A program made the position numbers and the translations under genes. From the NCBI RefSeq assembly GCF_900626145.1, contig NZ_LR130817.1, positions 459,643 through 523,642 on the forward strand: DNA of 64,000 bases, written 5' to 3'. The DNA is from Intestinimonas timonensis (GTDB lineage Bacteria > Bacillota > Clostridia > Oscillospirales > Oscillospiraceae). The notes under the pieces are model-generated. The model did not search any database, was not told the DNA's origin, and was given only the letters and a program-made list of their open reading frames with translations. Shown here piece after piece: positions 37,265 to 47,142 of this stretch; position 1 is the stretch's first letter, and every line of letters starts with the position of its first letter.

Positions 37265-38260
37265 GTGGCGGCAAAGAAACAGCTGATGAAACCGGCTACA
37301 CAAAAGGTAGTGAAAGATGCGAAGCCTACCGAAGTTGAGCCGCGTGTAATCAGCGATGAAGAATATCGCTGTACCTGCTGCGGCCACAAGTACAAAAAAC
37401 AGGAGACTAATTTTGGCCGTTCAAAGTCCCCTATTTATAAGGGCAACAACGGCTTTGTCTCTATCTGTAAGAACTGTGTTGCAGAGCTTTACGAACAGTA
37501 CGTAAAGTTCTATGACGGAGACGAAGATGCGGCGGCAGAGCGGATTTGCCAGATCACGGATATGTACTTTGATTTGGATATCTGGGCGTCGTCACGAAAG
37601 ATCAGTGAGAGCCGCAATGGAAAGAGTCGCAATCGGATCAGTACCTATATTTCCAGACTGAATTTGAGCCAGGTAGACGGAGCAACGACCTACTCTGATA
37701 CATTGGTGCGGCGCTGGGAGGCCAATGTGGAAAACGCACCTACGGTGGAGGATGTGGCAAAAAATGACGACATCCAGACGCCCGAGGAGGTTGTGCGCCG
37801 GTTTGGTGTCGGTTTTGATGCTGGCGACTACGATTCTATGCAGTATGAGTATCAGGATTGGGTAAAGCGATACGGCGAACCGATGGATAAGCGGCAGGAG
37901 GAGCTGTATGTTTCAATTTGTTTCATGAAGCTCAACCTGCGAAAGCTACTCCAGAAGGGAGACTCCAACATTGGTACGGCTGCGAATAGCTACAAGTCGC
38001 AGATTGACGCAGCTACTACTGAGATCGAAGACCGGAAGAAAAAGGCTGAGGCTGAAAAGCAGCTGAGTCCTTTGGGAGAAATGATTCGAGATATCGAGGA
38101 GTTTTGTCCGGCTGAATATTACAAGGACAAGAAGCTGTATGCGGACTTCGATCATTTGAAGGAGTATATTGAGCGGTTCATGACCAGACCTCTTCGCAAT
38201 CTATTGACCGGCTCTAAGGAACTGGACAAGGAATTTAGCCTGTCTGATTCGGAGGAGTGA
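37265..38260 (+). CDS. Terminase small-subunit-like protein with zinc ribbon
   Basis: 331 residues from the GTG at 37265 (AAAGGAGGT upstream). A CTCCGHKYKKQETNF...SICKNC zinc ribbon near residues 36-70 precedes a helical domain and a C-terminal coiled coil. Proteins with this layout occur directly before large terminase genes in Clostridia phages, so it probably recognises the packaging site. Four bases separate it from the terminase gene. Family role is inferred from position. Confidence 0.65.
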   Translation: MAAKKQLMKPATQKVVKDAKPTEVEPRVISDEEYRCTCCGHKYKKQETNFGRSKSPIYKGNNGFVSICKNCVAELYEQYVKFYDGDEDAAAERICQITDMYFDLDIWASSRKISESRNGKSRNRISTYISRLNLSQVDGATTYSDTLVRRWEANVENAPTVEDVAKNDDIQTPEEVVRRFGVGFDAGDYDSMQYEYQDWVKRYGEPMDKRQEELYVSICFMKLNLRKLLQKGDSNIGTAANSYKSQIDAATTEIEDRKKKAEAEKQLSPLGEMIRDIEEFCPAEYYKDKKLYADFDHLKEYIERFMTRPLRNLLTGSKELDKEFSLSDSEE

Positions 38261-38263
38261 GTT

Positions 38264-40069
38264 ATGGATTACGAAGCGTTGATGGATGAGCGGCAAAAAC
38301 ACGTCCATGAACATTTCTCACCCAATAGCAAATTGAACGACCCTGAGTTTGTCAAAAAGCTATTGGATTGGATAACGTTTTGGCGAAGGAACCCCAGCCG
38401 CTTTGTGCAGCGGTATTTCGGAATTACTCTGTATCTCTATCAGCACATCATTTTGTACCTGATGGATATTTTTCCGAGTATCTGCATTGTGGCCGCTCGT
38501 AGTGCGGCAAAGTCATTTATCATTGCGGTCTATGCCTGTAAAGAAGCAATTTTGCGGCCTGGATCATTGATCGTCGTAGCTTCGGCGACAAAAAAGCAGG
38601 CGAGATTGATCGTATCAGAAAAAATCGCCAAAGAGATTTTGCCAAGATCTCCGTTGCTTCAACAGGAGATTAAGACCATCAAGGACAACCAGAACGATAT
38701 CGAAGTGAAGTTTAATAACGGAAGCTCTATTGTTGTATTGGTTGCCAATGAGAATGTGCGTGGATACCGTGCTACGGTCTTCATTTATGAAGAGTTCCGT
38801 ATGATTGTGAAAAGCATTATCGACACGGTTCTTTCTCCTACGCTGTTCCAGCGGCAGATTCCGTTCAGAATCAAGTACCCCGACGAGTACAAAGAACTGA
38901 AAGAGGAACCGAAAGAAATCTATATCAGCTCTGCATGGTACAAATCTCACTGGATGTGGGACTACATGAAGCTCGTGACCCGCGATATGTTGGGCAAGGG
39001 CAAATCTGTTCTGATTGGTATGGATTACAGTATCGCTTTGAAGCACGAGATTAAAACCCGTGACTTCTTGGTGAAGGAGCGAAAGAAGCTGGATAGGGTC
39101 GCCTGGACGATTGAGTATGAAAATCAGATGGTGGCCGAGAATGCTCATGCGTACTTCACCTACGATATGCTGAACAAGAACCGCGTGTTGAAACGTCCGT
39201 TTTATCCAAGGAAGAACGAGGACGTACTGTCAAAGGTCAAGGCAAAGCACACAATTCCCAAACAGGCAGGAGAAATCCGTATTATCGCGTGCGATATTGC
39301 CCCGGAGGGCGGTACCGGCAACGATAACTCGGTATTTACTTGCATTCGTGCTCTCCCTGAGAGCAAGGAGTATAAGGTCTCAGATACCAGCGGAGATCAT
39401 ATTGAGGTCAAGCAGGGATATCGTCGGCAGGTAGTCTATATGGAGCCGCAGGCAGAATTTGAAACGACAAAACAAGCCATTCGCATTAAGCAGCTGTTCG
39501 CTGACTTTGAGGCGGATTATTGCGTTTTGGATACACGAAACGCGGGTGTCGCTATTTACGACGCTTTGGCTAAAGTGCTTTATGACGTAGATCGGAACGT
39601 AGAATACGAACCTTGGACGTGTATGAACGATGATAAGCTGAAAGCTCGTATCGTAATTGCAGGCCAGAAAGAGGCGGTATTCTCGGTTAAGGCGTCCTTG
39701 GAGCTGAACAGCAAAATTGCTGTCTCTATGCGGGATAGTTTGAATAACCGGATGATCGAACTCATGGTAAGCAACCAAGAGGGCGTTGAAGAATTGCAGC
39801 GCTTGTATCCTGAGTATGTCTCTGCCGATGTAGATACCCAACTTTTCTATGAGCGTCCTTTCCTTGAGACAGTGGCGTTGATCAATGAGATGATTGGGTT
39901 GGAGTATACTGTGCAGAACCAGACCAACCTCATTAAGATTGAGGAACGCCCAGGTGCGCGGAAAGACCGGTATACATCAGTATCTTATGGCAACTATTTC
40001 GTTTCACTTTTGGAGGCGGATCTTTTCTCGGATAGCTCCGGGTATGAATACGTAACACTTTGTAATTAA
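38264..40069 (+). CDS. Terminase large subunit
   Basis: 601 residues, normal length. ATPase: adenine-binding region LYLYQ, Walker A-like AARSAAKS (77-84, a deviant P-loop common in phage terminases), Walker B VFIYEEF (171-177), coupling motif SSA (221-223). Nuclease: first aspartate D343 in ACDIAPEGG, D422 in VLDTRNAG, acidic residues towards the end. It powers DNA packaging through the portal and cuts the genome. Confidence 0.93.
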   Translation: MDYEALMDERQKHVHEHFSPNSKLNDPEFVKKLLDWITFWRRNPSRFVQRYFGITLYLYQHIILYLMDIFPSICIVAARSAAKSFIIAVYACKEAILRPGSLIVVASATKKQARLIVSEKIAKEILPRSPLLQQEIKTIKDNQNDIEVKFNNGSSIVVLVANENVRGYRATVFIYEEFRMIVKSIIDTVLSPTLFQRQIPFRIKYPDEYKELKEEPKEIYISSAWYKSHWMWDYMKLVTRDMLGKGKSVLIGMDYSIALKHEIKTRDFLVKERKKLDRVAWTIEYENQMVAENAHAYFTYDMLNKNRVLKRPFYPRKNEDVLSKVKAKHTIPKQAGEIRIIACDIAPEGGTGNDNSVFTCIRALPESKEYKVSDTSGDHIEVKQGYRRQVVYMEPQAEFETTKQAIRIKQLFADFEADYCVLDTRNAGVAIYDALAKVLYDVDRNVEYEPWTCMNDDKLKARIVIAGQKEAVFSVKASLELNSKIAVSMRDSLNNRMIELMVSNQEGVEELQRLYPEYVSADVDTQLFYERPFLETVALINEMIGLEYTVQNQTNLIKIEERPGARKDRYTSVSYGNYFVSLLEADLFSDSSGYEYVTLCN

Positions 40070-40084
40070 AGGAGGTGAAGACAA

Positions 40085-41755
40085 GTGGCAGGAAAATCAT
40101 TCTTTGGTCGGATTATGGGCCGGAATCAATCTGAAACGCAGACCGCAGTACCTATGTCGCAAGTAAACAGTGCGCCGCAGGACGACAAGACCTATGAGTT
40201 CAACACGCGTTTGGGTTCGTCTTATTTGAACGTGGTCAACTACGGTACGAAATGTACGGCACCGTATTCCACGGAAGAAATCACGCGAATGGCGAGAGAT
40301 CCTATGCAGTACATCTCTGAATTGCGTCAATGGGCGAAGTGGGCGTATTACTCAAACGGCACGGTGACGACAGCTATTGATAGCCTGGTTAGTCTTCACT
40401 CCCTTGATTATGTGGTAGTTGTTAAGCCCAAGAAAGCGGGAGGCTCCCGTAAAGGGTATCGTGCCAGCATGGACAAGATGACCAGCGTGCTCCGGTCGAT
40501 GCGCTACAAGGAGGTTATTCGTGACGGTCTATTCCACGATGCCAATGAGGGTATGTACGTGGGGTACATGGAGACGAGAACAGTACCAGTAGACGATCGG
40601 CTTGCGCTGACTGATCTTGATATCCAAGGCATCACCGAGATTAACTCAGCCGGCGTCAACTGTGTTGTTATTTCTTTGCCGGTAGAATATACAAGAATCA
40701 TTGGCCGCAGGAACAACTGCTACGAAGTAGCGTTTGACCTGCGGTATTTTAGCGCCATGACAGAGGGAGATCGTAAGCGTAAGCTGCAAGGCTTCCCTCG
40801 TCAGATTCAAGAAGGATGGCGCAGATATTCCAATGGAGAGTTCCCGGATGGTGCGTGCTGGCAGAGACTGGACTGGCGCAAGACGATTGTAACCAAGATC
40901 AAGAGCGGACAGAACGATCCGTACGGTGTGCCTTTTGCAGTAGCCGCGTTGGACGATATCGACTACGCCAAATACTTCATCAATACGAAGCGGCGTGTGT
41001 TGGATACGGTCAATAACCAGATTTACTATGAGACTTTCCCCGAGGGAAAGGACAAGGGTACATCTGCTCTGTCTCAGTCACAGCAAGAAAACCAGCATAA
41101 CACAGTCAAGCAAGCGCTGACGCAACGCAGCAACACAAACGGTGTATCATTCTTCTCTTTGGCTTCTGGCACAAAGATGGATCGGCTTCCGGTTGATCTC
41201 TCCCTTTTGAATGAGGAAAACGAAAATGCCATCAAAGAGGATGTGAATGAGGACATCGGCGTGGCTGCTGCTGCTCTGAGTGGCAGTTCTACGGGTAACT
41301 ATGCCACGGCCACACTGAATATGGAAATCGTTGCGAATAACGTATTCACGTGGATTGAGGCTTTGGTGGAAGAGCTGAACAAGTGCTTGAATTACAACGT
41401 AATCAGGGACGGCAGCTACCGGGTGGAGTTCCGGGTGCTTCCCATTACTTTTGTCAATCGAGAAAAACAGGTGAAGTTTTTCTCTGACCTGTATGCCCGT
41501 GGAAAGGGCAGCTTGATGGCATGGATTGCCTCTACAGGGTTTGACGTGGATGACTACCTCTCTCTTATGGATCTTGAGTTGGATGAAGACTTTGAGAATA
41601 AGTACCCTGTGCATAAGACCTCGTTTACTGTTACCGGTAAGGATGCGCCTGACGGTGATGTGGACAAGAGCACCGGTGGCGATCCTCCGGTCAATTCAAG
41701 CACAGAGTCTACAAAGGCTAATAATGCTAACGCAAGCCCCTCTCCGTCAGGATAA
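40085..41755 (+). CDS. Portal protein
   Basis: 556 residues from a GTG after AAAGGAGGTGA. Placement directly after the terminase, length, and segments such as AKWAYYSNGTVTTAIDSLVSLHSLDYVV and DINEDIGVAAAALSGSSTGNYATATLNMEIVANNVFTWIEALVEELNK-like helices fit phage portals that form the 12-subunit DNA gate. C-terminus is low-complexity Ser/Thr/Asn. Confidence 0.85.
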   Translation: MAGKSFFGRIMGRNQSETQTAVPMSQVNSAPQDDKTYEFNTRLGSSYLNVVNYGTKCTAPYSTEEITRMARDPMQYISELRQWAKWAYYSNGTVTTAIDSLVSLHSLDYVVVVKPKKAGGSRKGYRASMDKMTSVLRSMRYKEVIRDGLFHDANEGMYVGYMETRTVPVDDRLALTDLDIQGITEINSAGVNCVVISLPVEYTRIIGRRNNCYEVAFDLRYFSAMTEGDRKRKLQGFPRQIQEGWRRYSNGEFPDGACWQRLDWRKTIVTKIKSGQNDPYGVPFAVAALDDIDYAKYFINTKRRVLDTVNNQIYYETFPEGKDKGTSALSQSQQENQHNTVKQALTQRSNTNGVSFFSLASGTKMDRLPVDLSLLNEENENAIKEDVNEDIGVAAAALSGSSTGNYATATLNMEIVANNVFTWIEALVEELNKCLNYNVIRDGSYRVEFRVLPITFVNREKQVKFFSDLYARGKGSLMAWIASTGFDVDDYLSLMDLELDEDFENKYPVHKTSFTVTGKDAPDGDVDKSTGGDPPVNSSTESTKANNANASPSPSG

Positions 41756-41767
41756 GGAGGTGAGAGT

Positions 41768-42967
41768 ATGTCTGAGAGAGCTTTTGCCCCTATCTATGAG
41801 ATCTCCAGTGAAAATAAGATTGCCGGCAGACGACCTATCAAGGTTGTATTGCATGAGATCTTCCCTGATAACACTCGTTGGCAGGAAAACGGAATCTCGT
41901 GGAAAGAGGAATATGTTCAAGCTAACCTCCACTCCGTTGTCGGAATGTCGATTGTAGCGGAATTTTTGACCGAAGATCGGGACGTTCCATACAACCACGG
42001 TATGACGGATGTACGGGAGGAGGATAAGTTGCCTTTGTTTGAAGACGCCACTATGGTTGGACACTTCGACAAGGCGTATGTGGATGACGTAGAAATCGGA
42101 GGCGTTACTAAACGCTGCTTGGTAGCAGAAGGAACGCTGGATGAAATGCGTTATCCCAAGTTTGTTGCTTGGCTCCGCGAAAATATGGCGGACTCTGTTG
42201 TTAAGGGTTCCGTGGAAATTGTGGGTAAGCCCGAGCACGATGGATACATTATTTACTCCGGCGGTTGGAAAGAGGAAGGTCGTGTTCCGCAGTATTACGA
42301 TTACAGCGGATATGCGATTCTCAGTGTTAAACCGGCTGATGAAGCCGCCATCGTAATGGAGCTAAATAATAAAAAACTGGACAAGGAGGATGGAACAATG
42401 GACGAGAAGACCAAGAACGAGTTGATGGCGGCTGTGACTGGTGCTGTCTCTGAGGTCAACTCCAAGTGGGAGGAGTATTGGGCCAAAGTTGACACGCTTC
42501 TGGCTGAGATTAGCCAGCTGAAAGCTGACATCGCACAGAAGGAAGCTGATATCAAGCAGCTTCAGGCGGATTACGACAAGGAAGCCGCCGCGAAGGAAGC
42601 GGCAGAGGCCGGACTGACTGAGGCTAACGCCGCGAAGGAAGCGGCAGAGGCCAGCCTCGTTGAGGCTAATGCCAAAATCACCGAAATGCAGAACGCCGCT
42701 GCCGTGGCAGAACTGAATGCTGCACTGGCCCCCTACACCGAGGAGCAACGTGCAGTTGCCAAGGAAGATATCGACGCTTTCAATTCCAATCCCGGCAGCG
42801 TAGAGATCAACAGCATCGTTGGCAAAATCTGCACCGCTATGGTGCAGGCGGCTCGTGAGAGTCAAATCGCAGAAACCAATGCCGCCAGCCAGATTGACGT
42901 ATTTGGCATGACGGATGACGCCGGCAAGAAGGAGAACACCGATCCCGCCGACGTGGACGTATTTTAA
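41768..42967 (+). CDS. Capsid maturation protease fused to scaffold
   Basis: 399 residues. Residues 1-200 look like a prohead protease-type domain (VLHEIFPDNTRWQENGISWKEEYV, DSVVKGSVEIVGKPEHDGY); exact catalytic residues I cannot assign. Residues 211-320 are a scaffold-like coiled coil with alanine/glutamate repeats (AAKEAAEAGLTEANAAKEAAEASLVEANA). An internal ATG at 42398 with AAGGAGG would make the scaffold alone. Position between portal and capsid genes is standard. Confidence 0.7.
   Translation: MSERAFAPIYEISSENKIAGRRPIKVVLHEIFPDNTRWQENGISWKEEYVQANLHSVVGMSIVAEFLTEDRDVPYNHGMTDVREEDKLPLFEDATMVGHFDKAYVDDVEIGGVTKRCLVAEGTLDEMRYPKFVAWLRENMADSVVKGSVEIVGKPEHDGYIIYSGGWKEEGRVPQYYDYSGYAILSVKPADEAAIVMELNNKKLDKEDGTMDEKTKNELMAAVTGAVSEVNSKWEEYWAKVDTLLAEISQLKADIAQKEADIKQLQADYDKEAAAKEAAEAGLTEANAAKEAAEASLVEANAKITEMQNAAAVAELNAALAPYTEEQRAVAKEDIDAFNSNPGSVEINSIVGKICTAMVQAARESQIAETNAASQIDVFGMTDDAGKKENTDPADVDVF
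42398..42967 (+). CDS. Nested scaffold protein from an internal start
   Basis: In frame with the protease gene. AAGGAGG (42383-42389) lies eight bases before ATG 42398, a full-strength ribosome site inside a gene, and the product (189 residues, MDEKTKNELM...) is exactly the coiled-coil scaffold part. The same design is known in phage lambda (C/Nu3). Confidence 0.7.
   Translation: MDEKTKNELMAAVTGAVSEVNSKWEEYWAKVDTLLAEISQLKADIAQKEADIKQLQADYDKEAAAKEAAEAGLTEANAAKEAAEASLVEANAKITEMQNAAAVAELNAALAPYTEEQRAVAKEDIDAFNSNPGSVEINSIVGKICTAMVQAARESQIAETNAASQIDVFGMTDDAGKKENTDPADVDVF
42592..42675 (+). repeat. Tandem 42-bp repeat in the scaffold coding region
   Basis: GCCGCGAAGGAAGCGGCAGA followed by related sequence occurs twice in a row, encoding AAKEAAEA-L-EANA twice; diverged in the second half. 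Confidence 0.7.
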
Positions 42968-42984
42968 GAAAGGGATGAAAAACA

Positions 42985-43446
42985 ATGAAGGCTAAGACGA
43001 TTGGTTACTACAAGAACGTGCAGAACGTTGGCGACGTTAATGCCGCCGTCGATCTGAAGGTCGGCATGGGTGTGGTGCTGAATCGCGCCGCTCGTACTGC
43101 CAACCTGCCCGCCTCTGAGGAGGAGGCTAAGGCTTGCTTCCGCATCGTGAGCAATATCAACGACAAGCCCGAAATGCGTAATTTCGAGGAGACGTTGACG
43201 GTCAAGGCCGGCGAGAAGGTACGCGCCGACGACCTGACCACTGTGGCAAATCTGGAGATGGAGTTTGCCAGCTATGAGATCAGCACCGACTATGCCGGCA
43301 TCTCTGTTGGCGATAAGCTGGTCTTTGGTACGGATGGCCTGCTCGCTAAGAGCACCGACGTAACCGGTTACAAGGTGTACTTCGAGGTTACGAAGAAGAC
43401 CGCATACATGGGCAAGGGCGTCCTCGTCGTTGTCCGCGTGCAGTAA
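42985..43446 (+). CDS. Probable capsid decoration protein
   Basis: 153 residues, beta-rich, no cysteines in pairs, between scaffold and capsid genes with a good ribosome site. Length and place match head decoration or stabilisation proteins. No sequence motif proves it. Confidence 0.55.
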   Translation: MKAKTIGYYKNVQNVGDVNAAVDLKVGMGVVLNRAARTANLPASEEEAKACFRIVSNINDKPEMRNFEETLTVKAGEKVRADDLTTVANLEMEFASYEISTDYAGISVGDKLVFGTDGLLAKSTDVTGYKVYFEVTKKTAYMGKGVLVVVRVQ

Positions 43447-43469
43447 GAAGAGAAAGAGAGGGATAAACG

Positions 43470-44576
43470 ATGAGCACGATTTATGAAATCAACATGAGCA
43501 ACGCTCAGACTGATGTGAATACTGGTCGTGTCAAGCAGAACTCCAAGATCGTGGAGGTATTTTCTGCTCTGAGCGCCGGTAAGCGCCCCGAGGTTGACGA
43601 CAAGACTCTGGACAAGAGCGTGGCAACCATCAAAGAGCTGTCCAGCAAGGCTATCGACGGCGATAACGCCGCCCGTAGCGAAATCAACTCCATCATCCGG
43701 TTCTCTATTGAGCCGAAGCTGTTGGAGGTTGTTCGCCTGTTCGACTTCATGGGCACATATCGCCGGATCGGTTACAACGAGGCTCCCATGATGAAGACCT
43801 ACGGATACGAGAGCATCGATTCTCGATTCCAGGCATCCAGCAGCGACGTACCCTTCGCCGCTGTGAATTGGCGTGAGTATCCGATCGGCACCCAGACCAT
43901 CTCTGCTGGTTTTGCTGTTGACTACCGCGAGCTTCAGAACGGTAACTTCGACGGCAATATCCGTGAGGGTATGAACCAAGTGCAGATTGATATGCAGAAC
44001 AAGATGACCTACTACGTCATGACCGTTCTGTACAACGCCCTGAAAAACGCCAAGGGTGTGAAGCACTTCGCTGAGGACAACGGCATCACCAAGACCGCTG
44101 TTGACAATATGCTCAAGTCCATGCGTCGCTATGGTAAGGTCAACATTGCCGGCGATTACAGCGTAGTGTCTCAGTTCAACGACTTCGCTGGCTTCAAGCA
44201 GTTCTCCGCCGATGAGATCCGCTACGCCAACAACATTGTTGCCGAGGAAATCCGCCAGACTGGTCTGGTAAGTATGTACAACGGTGCTTTCGTAACCGAG
44301 CTGCCCAACGCGATCAACTGGACTCAGTTGAACAAGGACGGCACCGATTATGACCTGTATATGCCCCAGGGTCTGCTGTTCTTCCTGCCTCGTGGTTCTG
44401 TGTCTCCTCTGCAGGTCTTCCTGCGTGGCGGACTGACCACCATGACTGGCGACGACATCGTAACCCGTCAGCACCTGACCCGCTTCGATATGGAGTTCGG
44501 CGCAGGCGTTGCCGAGGGCATGGAAGATCAGATCGGTCTGATCTCCGATACGAACTTTGATGCTCCCACTTTTTAA
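43470..44576 (+). CDS. Major capsid protein
   Basis: 368 residues. Helical N-terminus (delta-domain-like, to about residue 85) then FDFMGTYRRIGYNEAPMMKTYGYE..., and a C-terminus with TRQHLTRFDMEFGAGVAEGMEDQIGL. Place after scaffold and decoration genes, strong codon regularity and strong ribosome site indicate the abundant HK97-fold shell protein. No fold-diagnostic motif exists in this family, so the call is by context. Confidence 0.8.
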   Translation: MSTIYEINMSNAQTDVNTGRVKQNSKIVEVFSALSAGKRPEVDDKTLDKSVATIKELSSKAIDGDNAARSEINSIIRFSIEPKLLEVVRLFDFMGTYRRIGYNEAPMMKTYGYESIDSRFQASSSDVPFAAVNWREYPIGTQTISAGFAVDYRELQNGNFDGNIREGMNQVQIDMQNKMTYYVMTVLYNALKNAKGVKHFAEDNGITKTAVDNMLKSMRRYGKVNIAGDYSVVSQFNDFAGFKQFSADEIRYANNIVAEEIRQTGLVSMYNGAFVTELPNAINWTQLNKDGTDYDLYMPQGLLFFLPRGSVSPLQVFLRGGLTTMTGDDIVTRQHLTRFDMEFGAGVAEGMEDQIGLISDTNFDAPTF

Positions 44577-44616
44577 GTGAGAGGTCTTTTTTTTATGCCT
44601 GAATGACGGCACAAAC

Positions 44617-44646
44617 GGGGAGGGGCGCAAACCCCTCCCCTAATTT
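44617..44646 (+). terminator. Hairpin after the capsid gene
   Basis: Perfect 9-bp stem GGGGAGGGG/CCCCTCCCC, then TAATTT. Could partly terminate or stabilise the capsid mRNA. Confidence 0.6.
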
Positions 44647-44665
44647 CAATCAAAGGGGAATCGTT

Positions 44666-45133
44666 ATGAAAACGAATAATGTTCTGGTAAACAACCTTTG
44701 CTCCTGGCCTCTGGGCTTTCGGCGTTTGGCGGGGCAGGGCGATATCGCAATTCCGGGCAAAGCTCGGAATTTCCCCCTCCTCTCCGAAGAGGAGGTTCTG
44801 GCTCAGATCCAAACCGGCAACGTGATGTTTACCGGCACTGATGGTATGGGCAATCATGCCCGTATTCAGATCGTGGACGAGGCAAAGCGTAAGGAGCTGT
44901 TCGGCCTGGGCGACGCCGAAGTTTCCACTCCTATCCTCTTGAATGAGGAAAGCGTTAAGGAACTGTTGGCTATTCGCTCCAAAGCCAAGTTCAACGAGCA
45001 GCTGGAAGCTATGGTGAAAACCGACGCCGAAAAGAGAATGCTCGTGGAGCTGGCGTTTAGTGCGGGCGCTGAGGACGCGGAGTCCTGGAAGGTGGACGCT
45101 CTGCGCAAGCTGGCTGAGACTGCCAAGGTCTAA
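44666..45133 (+). CDS. Hypothetical virion-region protein
   Basis: 155 residues from the ATG at 44666 (AAAGGGGA upstream). N-terminal SWPLGFRRLAGQGDIAIPGKARNFPLLSEEEVLAQIQTGNVMFTGTDGMGNHARI suggests a small beta domain, C-terminus helical. Between capsid and head-tail connector genes. Confidence 0.6.
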   Translation: MKTNNVLVNNLCSWPLGFRRLAGQGDIAIPGKARNFPLLSEEEVLAQIQTGNVMFTGTDGMGNHARIQIVDEAKRKELFGLGDAEVSTPILLNEESVKELLAIRSKAKFNEQLEAMVKTDAEKRMLVELAFSAGAEDAESWKVDALRKLAETAKV

Positions 45134-45158
45134 CCGATGAAAGGAAAAGGTGTGGATT

Positions 45159-45563
45159 ATGGCGGACGAAAAGAAAACGACCTTTGCGGACGTTGAGCAA
45201 AAATTCCACTCCATGCCTTTGACTAAATATGAGATCCCGGAGGCATTGGAAGCAGAATGGCTATCCACAGCGGTAGCAGATTTTGAACTGAATTTGGGCT
45301 GTGACCTCGGGTATAACGAGGAGACACGCGAGTTTTCTGGCAAGTTGAAAAGTATTGCCGTTCGTACTCTCGCCCAGATGATGTATGTGTCTTACCTGCA
45401 AAGGGAACTGAGCAGGGTAATGGCGCTGAACGGGATCTATGGAAAGGATGTTCAGCTAACCGGCCAAGATGCGACCAAACGTGTAACAAAACAGGAACTT
45501 GACGACCAGATCGCCAAGGTTGAAGTTTTGCTTCATCGTCAGAAAGATCCTGCGTATGGATAA
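45159..45563 (+). CDS. Probable head-tail connector
   Basis: 134 residues from the ATG at 45159. Helical with WLSTAVADFELNLGCDLGYNEETREFSGKLKSIAVRTLAQMMYVSYLQRELSRV, length and position of adaptor proteins that dock below the portal. Confidence 0.6.
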   Translation: MADEKKTTFADVEQKFHSMPLTKYEIPEALEAEWLSTAVADFELNLGCDLGYNEETREFSGKLKSIAVRTLAQMMYVSYLQRELSRVMALNGIYGKDVQLTGQDATKRVTKQELDDQIAKVEVLLHRQKDPAYG

Positions 45564-45575
45564 GGGGGTAGCAAT

Positions 45576-46628
45576 ATGTCAGAAGAATCCAAAAGCTGGT
45601 ATCGAATGACACGCCCTCTTTTCAACAGCGGGTTTGAGGATGATGAGTTTTGGGCATACGGCCAAGATGGTTTTCAGGAAGTGCTCGATTCCTTTATCGG
45701 GTCTGATATTTTGATCTACGATAAGGCGATTGGAACTGAGCCGCAGCAGGTAAGAGCTATTGTCCAACAGAAAACCAGCGATGTGTATAACAGCACAACG
45801 GTTAGACAGATTCTTTGCAATATCGGTATCTTGAGATGTGGGCAGTACGTGAAACACGACGGGGCGTTTTGGCTGGTGAGTTCGCTGCCGGATAACAACC
45901 GCATTTATGAAAAGGCGGTACTCTGGAAGTGCAAATACTCTATCCGATTCGTCTCCCCTTTGACAGGTGAGATTGTAGAATACCCCGTATATAGCACAAA
46001 CAGCACACAGTATGGCACTGGTGAGGCGGGTAAAACGCAGATGACGGTTGGTGAAGACCAGCACCTGATCTATCTGCCATACAATGAAGAAACGATTATG
46101 TTGGACGCTCAGACCCGGCTCTTGATGGACAAGAACAAGGTCGATCCAACAGCCTATCGTATCACCAGAGTTGATCCGATCTCGTATGCAGTGGGCGACG
46201 AACGTGCAGAGGATGGCTTGATTCAATGGGCCGTACTGGAAGACCAATTCAATGCCGCTACCGATAACGCCGAGTTGATGGTGGCGGATTACTATACTTC
46301 TGTTCCCGGTGGGACAGAGGAAACCTCGGGAGCAAGCGTCCATATCACATTGACAGACCTGGACGGCGATTTCAAGATCGCAGGCGGAGAGACAAAACAA
46401 ATCCGTGTCCAAGTCTTGGATGAGAGTGGCGTTCCTATTGATCCACTCCAATATCGTTTGGAGTATGACTTTGCTGGCGCGGCCAGCATTGTCGATGAGA
46501 TGAACGGCGTTATCACGCTGCGGGCGTCGGATGATCCCGTATTTGTGGGAACACAAATTGAGATCAAGGCAATCCACGACGCCTCCGGCAGTGAGGCCGT
46601 TATGAAAATCCAAATTGTGAACTGGTAA
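45576..46628 (+). CDS. Head closure / neck protein with Ig-like C-terminus
   Basis: 350 residues. The first 230 residues are unlike anything I can name but sit where stopper proteins are encoded; residues 255-350 (VHITLTDLDGDFKIAGGETKQIRVQVLDESGVPIDP...GVITLRASDDPVFVGTQIEIKA) form a BIG2-like immunoglobulin domain often displayed on virions for carbohydrate contact. Confidence 0.6.
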   Translation: MSEESKSWYRMTRPLFNSGFEDDEFWAYGQDGFQEVLDSFIGSDILIYDKAIGTEPQQVRAIVQQKTSDVYNSTTVRQILCNIGILRCGQYVKHDGAFWLVSSLPDNNRIYEKAVLWKCKYSIRFVSPLTGEIVEYPVYSTNSTQYGTGEAGKTQMTVGEDQHLIYLPYNEETIMLDAQTRLLMDKNKVDPTAYRITRVDPISYAVGDERAEDGLIQWAVLEDQFNAATDNAELMVADYYTSVPGGTEETSGASVHITLTDLDGDFKIAGGETKQIRVQVLDESGVPIDPLQYRLEYDFAGAASIVDEMNGVITLRASDDPVFVGTQIEIKAIHDASGSEAVMKIQIVNW

Positions 46629-46641
46629 GGAGGTGATGAGG

Positions 46642-47142
46642 GTGCCGCATTTTGATTCGATGATTCAACAGAAGATCTTGCTGAAACGAAAGCTGCTGCA
46701 AAATCAGGCGGTGGTCAATTTGCTCTGTAACGTAGGGAACAACGTGGCGGAGTTTGAGGATTTCAAAACGGGTAGTAAAAGCCCTGCGGAACCCCTCATC
46801 AAAACCCACTTTTATGTCCCTGGTACACAAACAGATGACAAAAACTTTATCACGATGCGTAGTCGTGTGGTCTATACCGACTCGAATGTGATTAAGGAGA
46901 CAGGGATTACTGTCTATATTATCTGTAACGAGCACCAGATTGACTTGCTGCAGGGTTCCAGAGCGGATCTGCTGGCAGATGAGGTGGATCGCATTTTGAA
47001 CAACGGGGACAAGCCCCTGTTCGGACTGGGTGGGATCAAGCTCAGTACGGCGGATGAGCTTCAGTTCAACGAAGGATACTCCGGGTGGTCAATCCCGTAC
47101 GTTACCCACGAGATGAATAGGGAGGCTGGTATCATTGATTGA
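46642..47142 (+). CDS. Probable neck / tail completion protein
   Basis: 166 residues from the GTG at 46642, eight bases after GGAGG. GTQTDDKNFITMRSRVVYTDSNVIKETGITVYIIC is beta-rich. Place between the stopper and tube genes fits a tail completion protein. Confidence 0.55.
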   Translation: MPHFDSMIQQKILLKRKLLQNQAVVNLLCNVGNNVAEFEDFKTGSKSPAEPLIKTHFYVPGTQTDDKNFITMRSRVVYTDSNVIKETGITVYIICNEHQIDLLQGSRADLLADEVDRILNNGDKPLFGLGGIKLSTADELQFNEGYSGWSIPYVTHEMNREAGIID

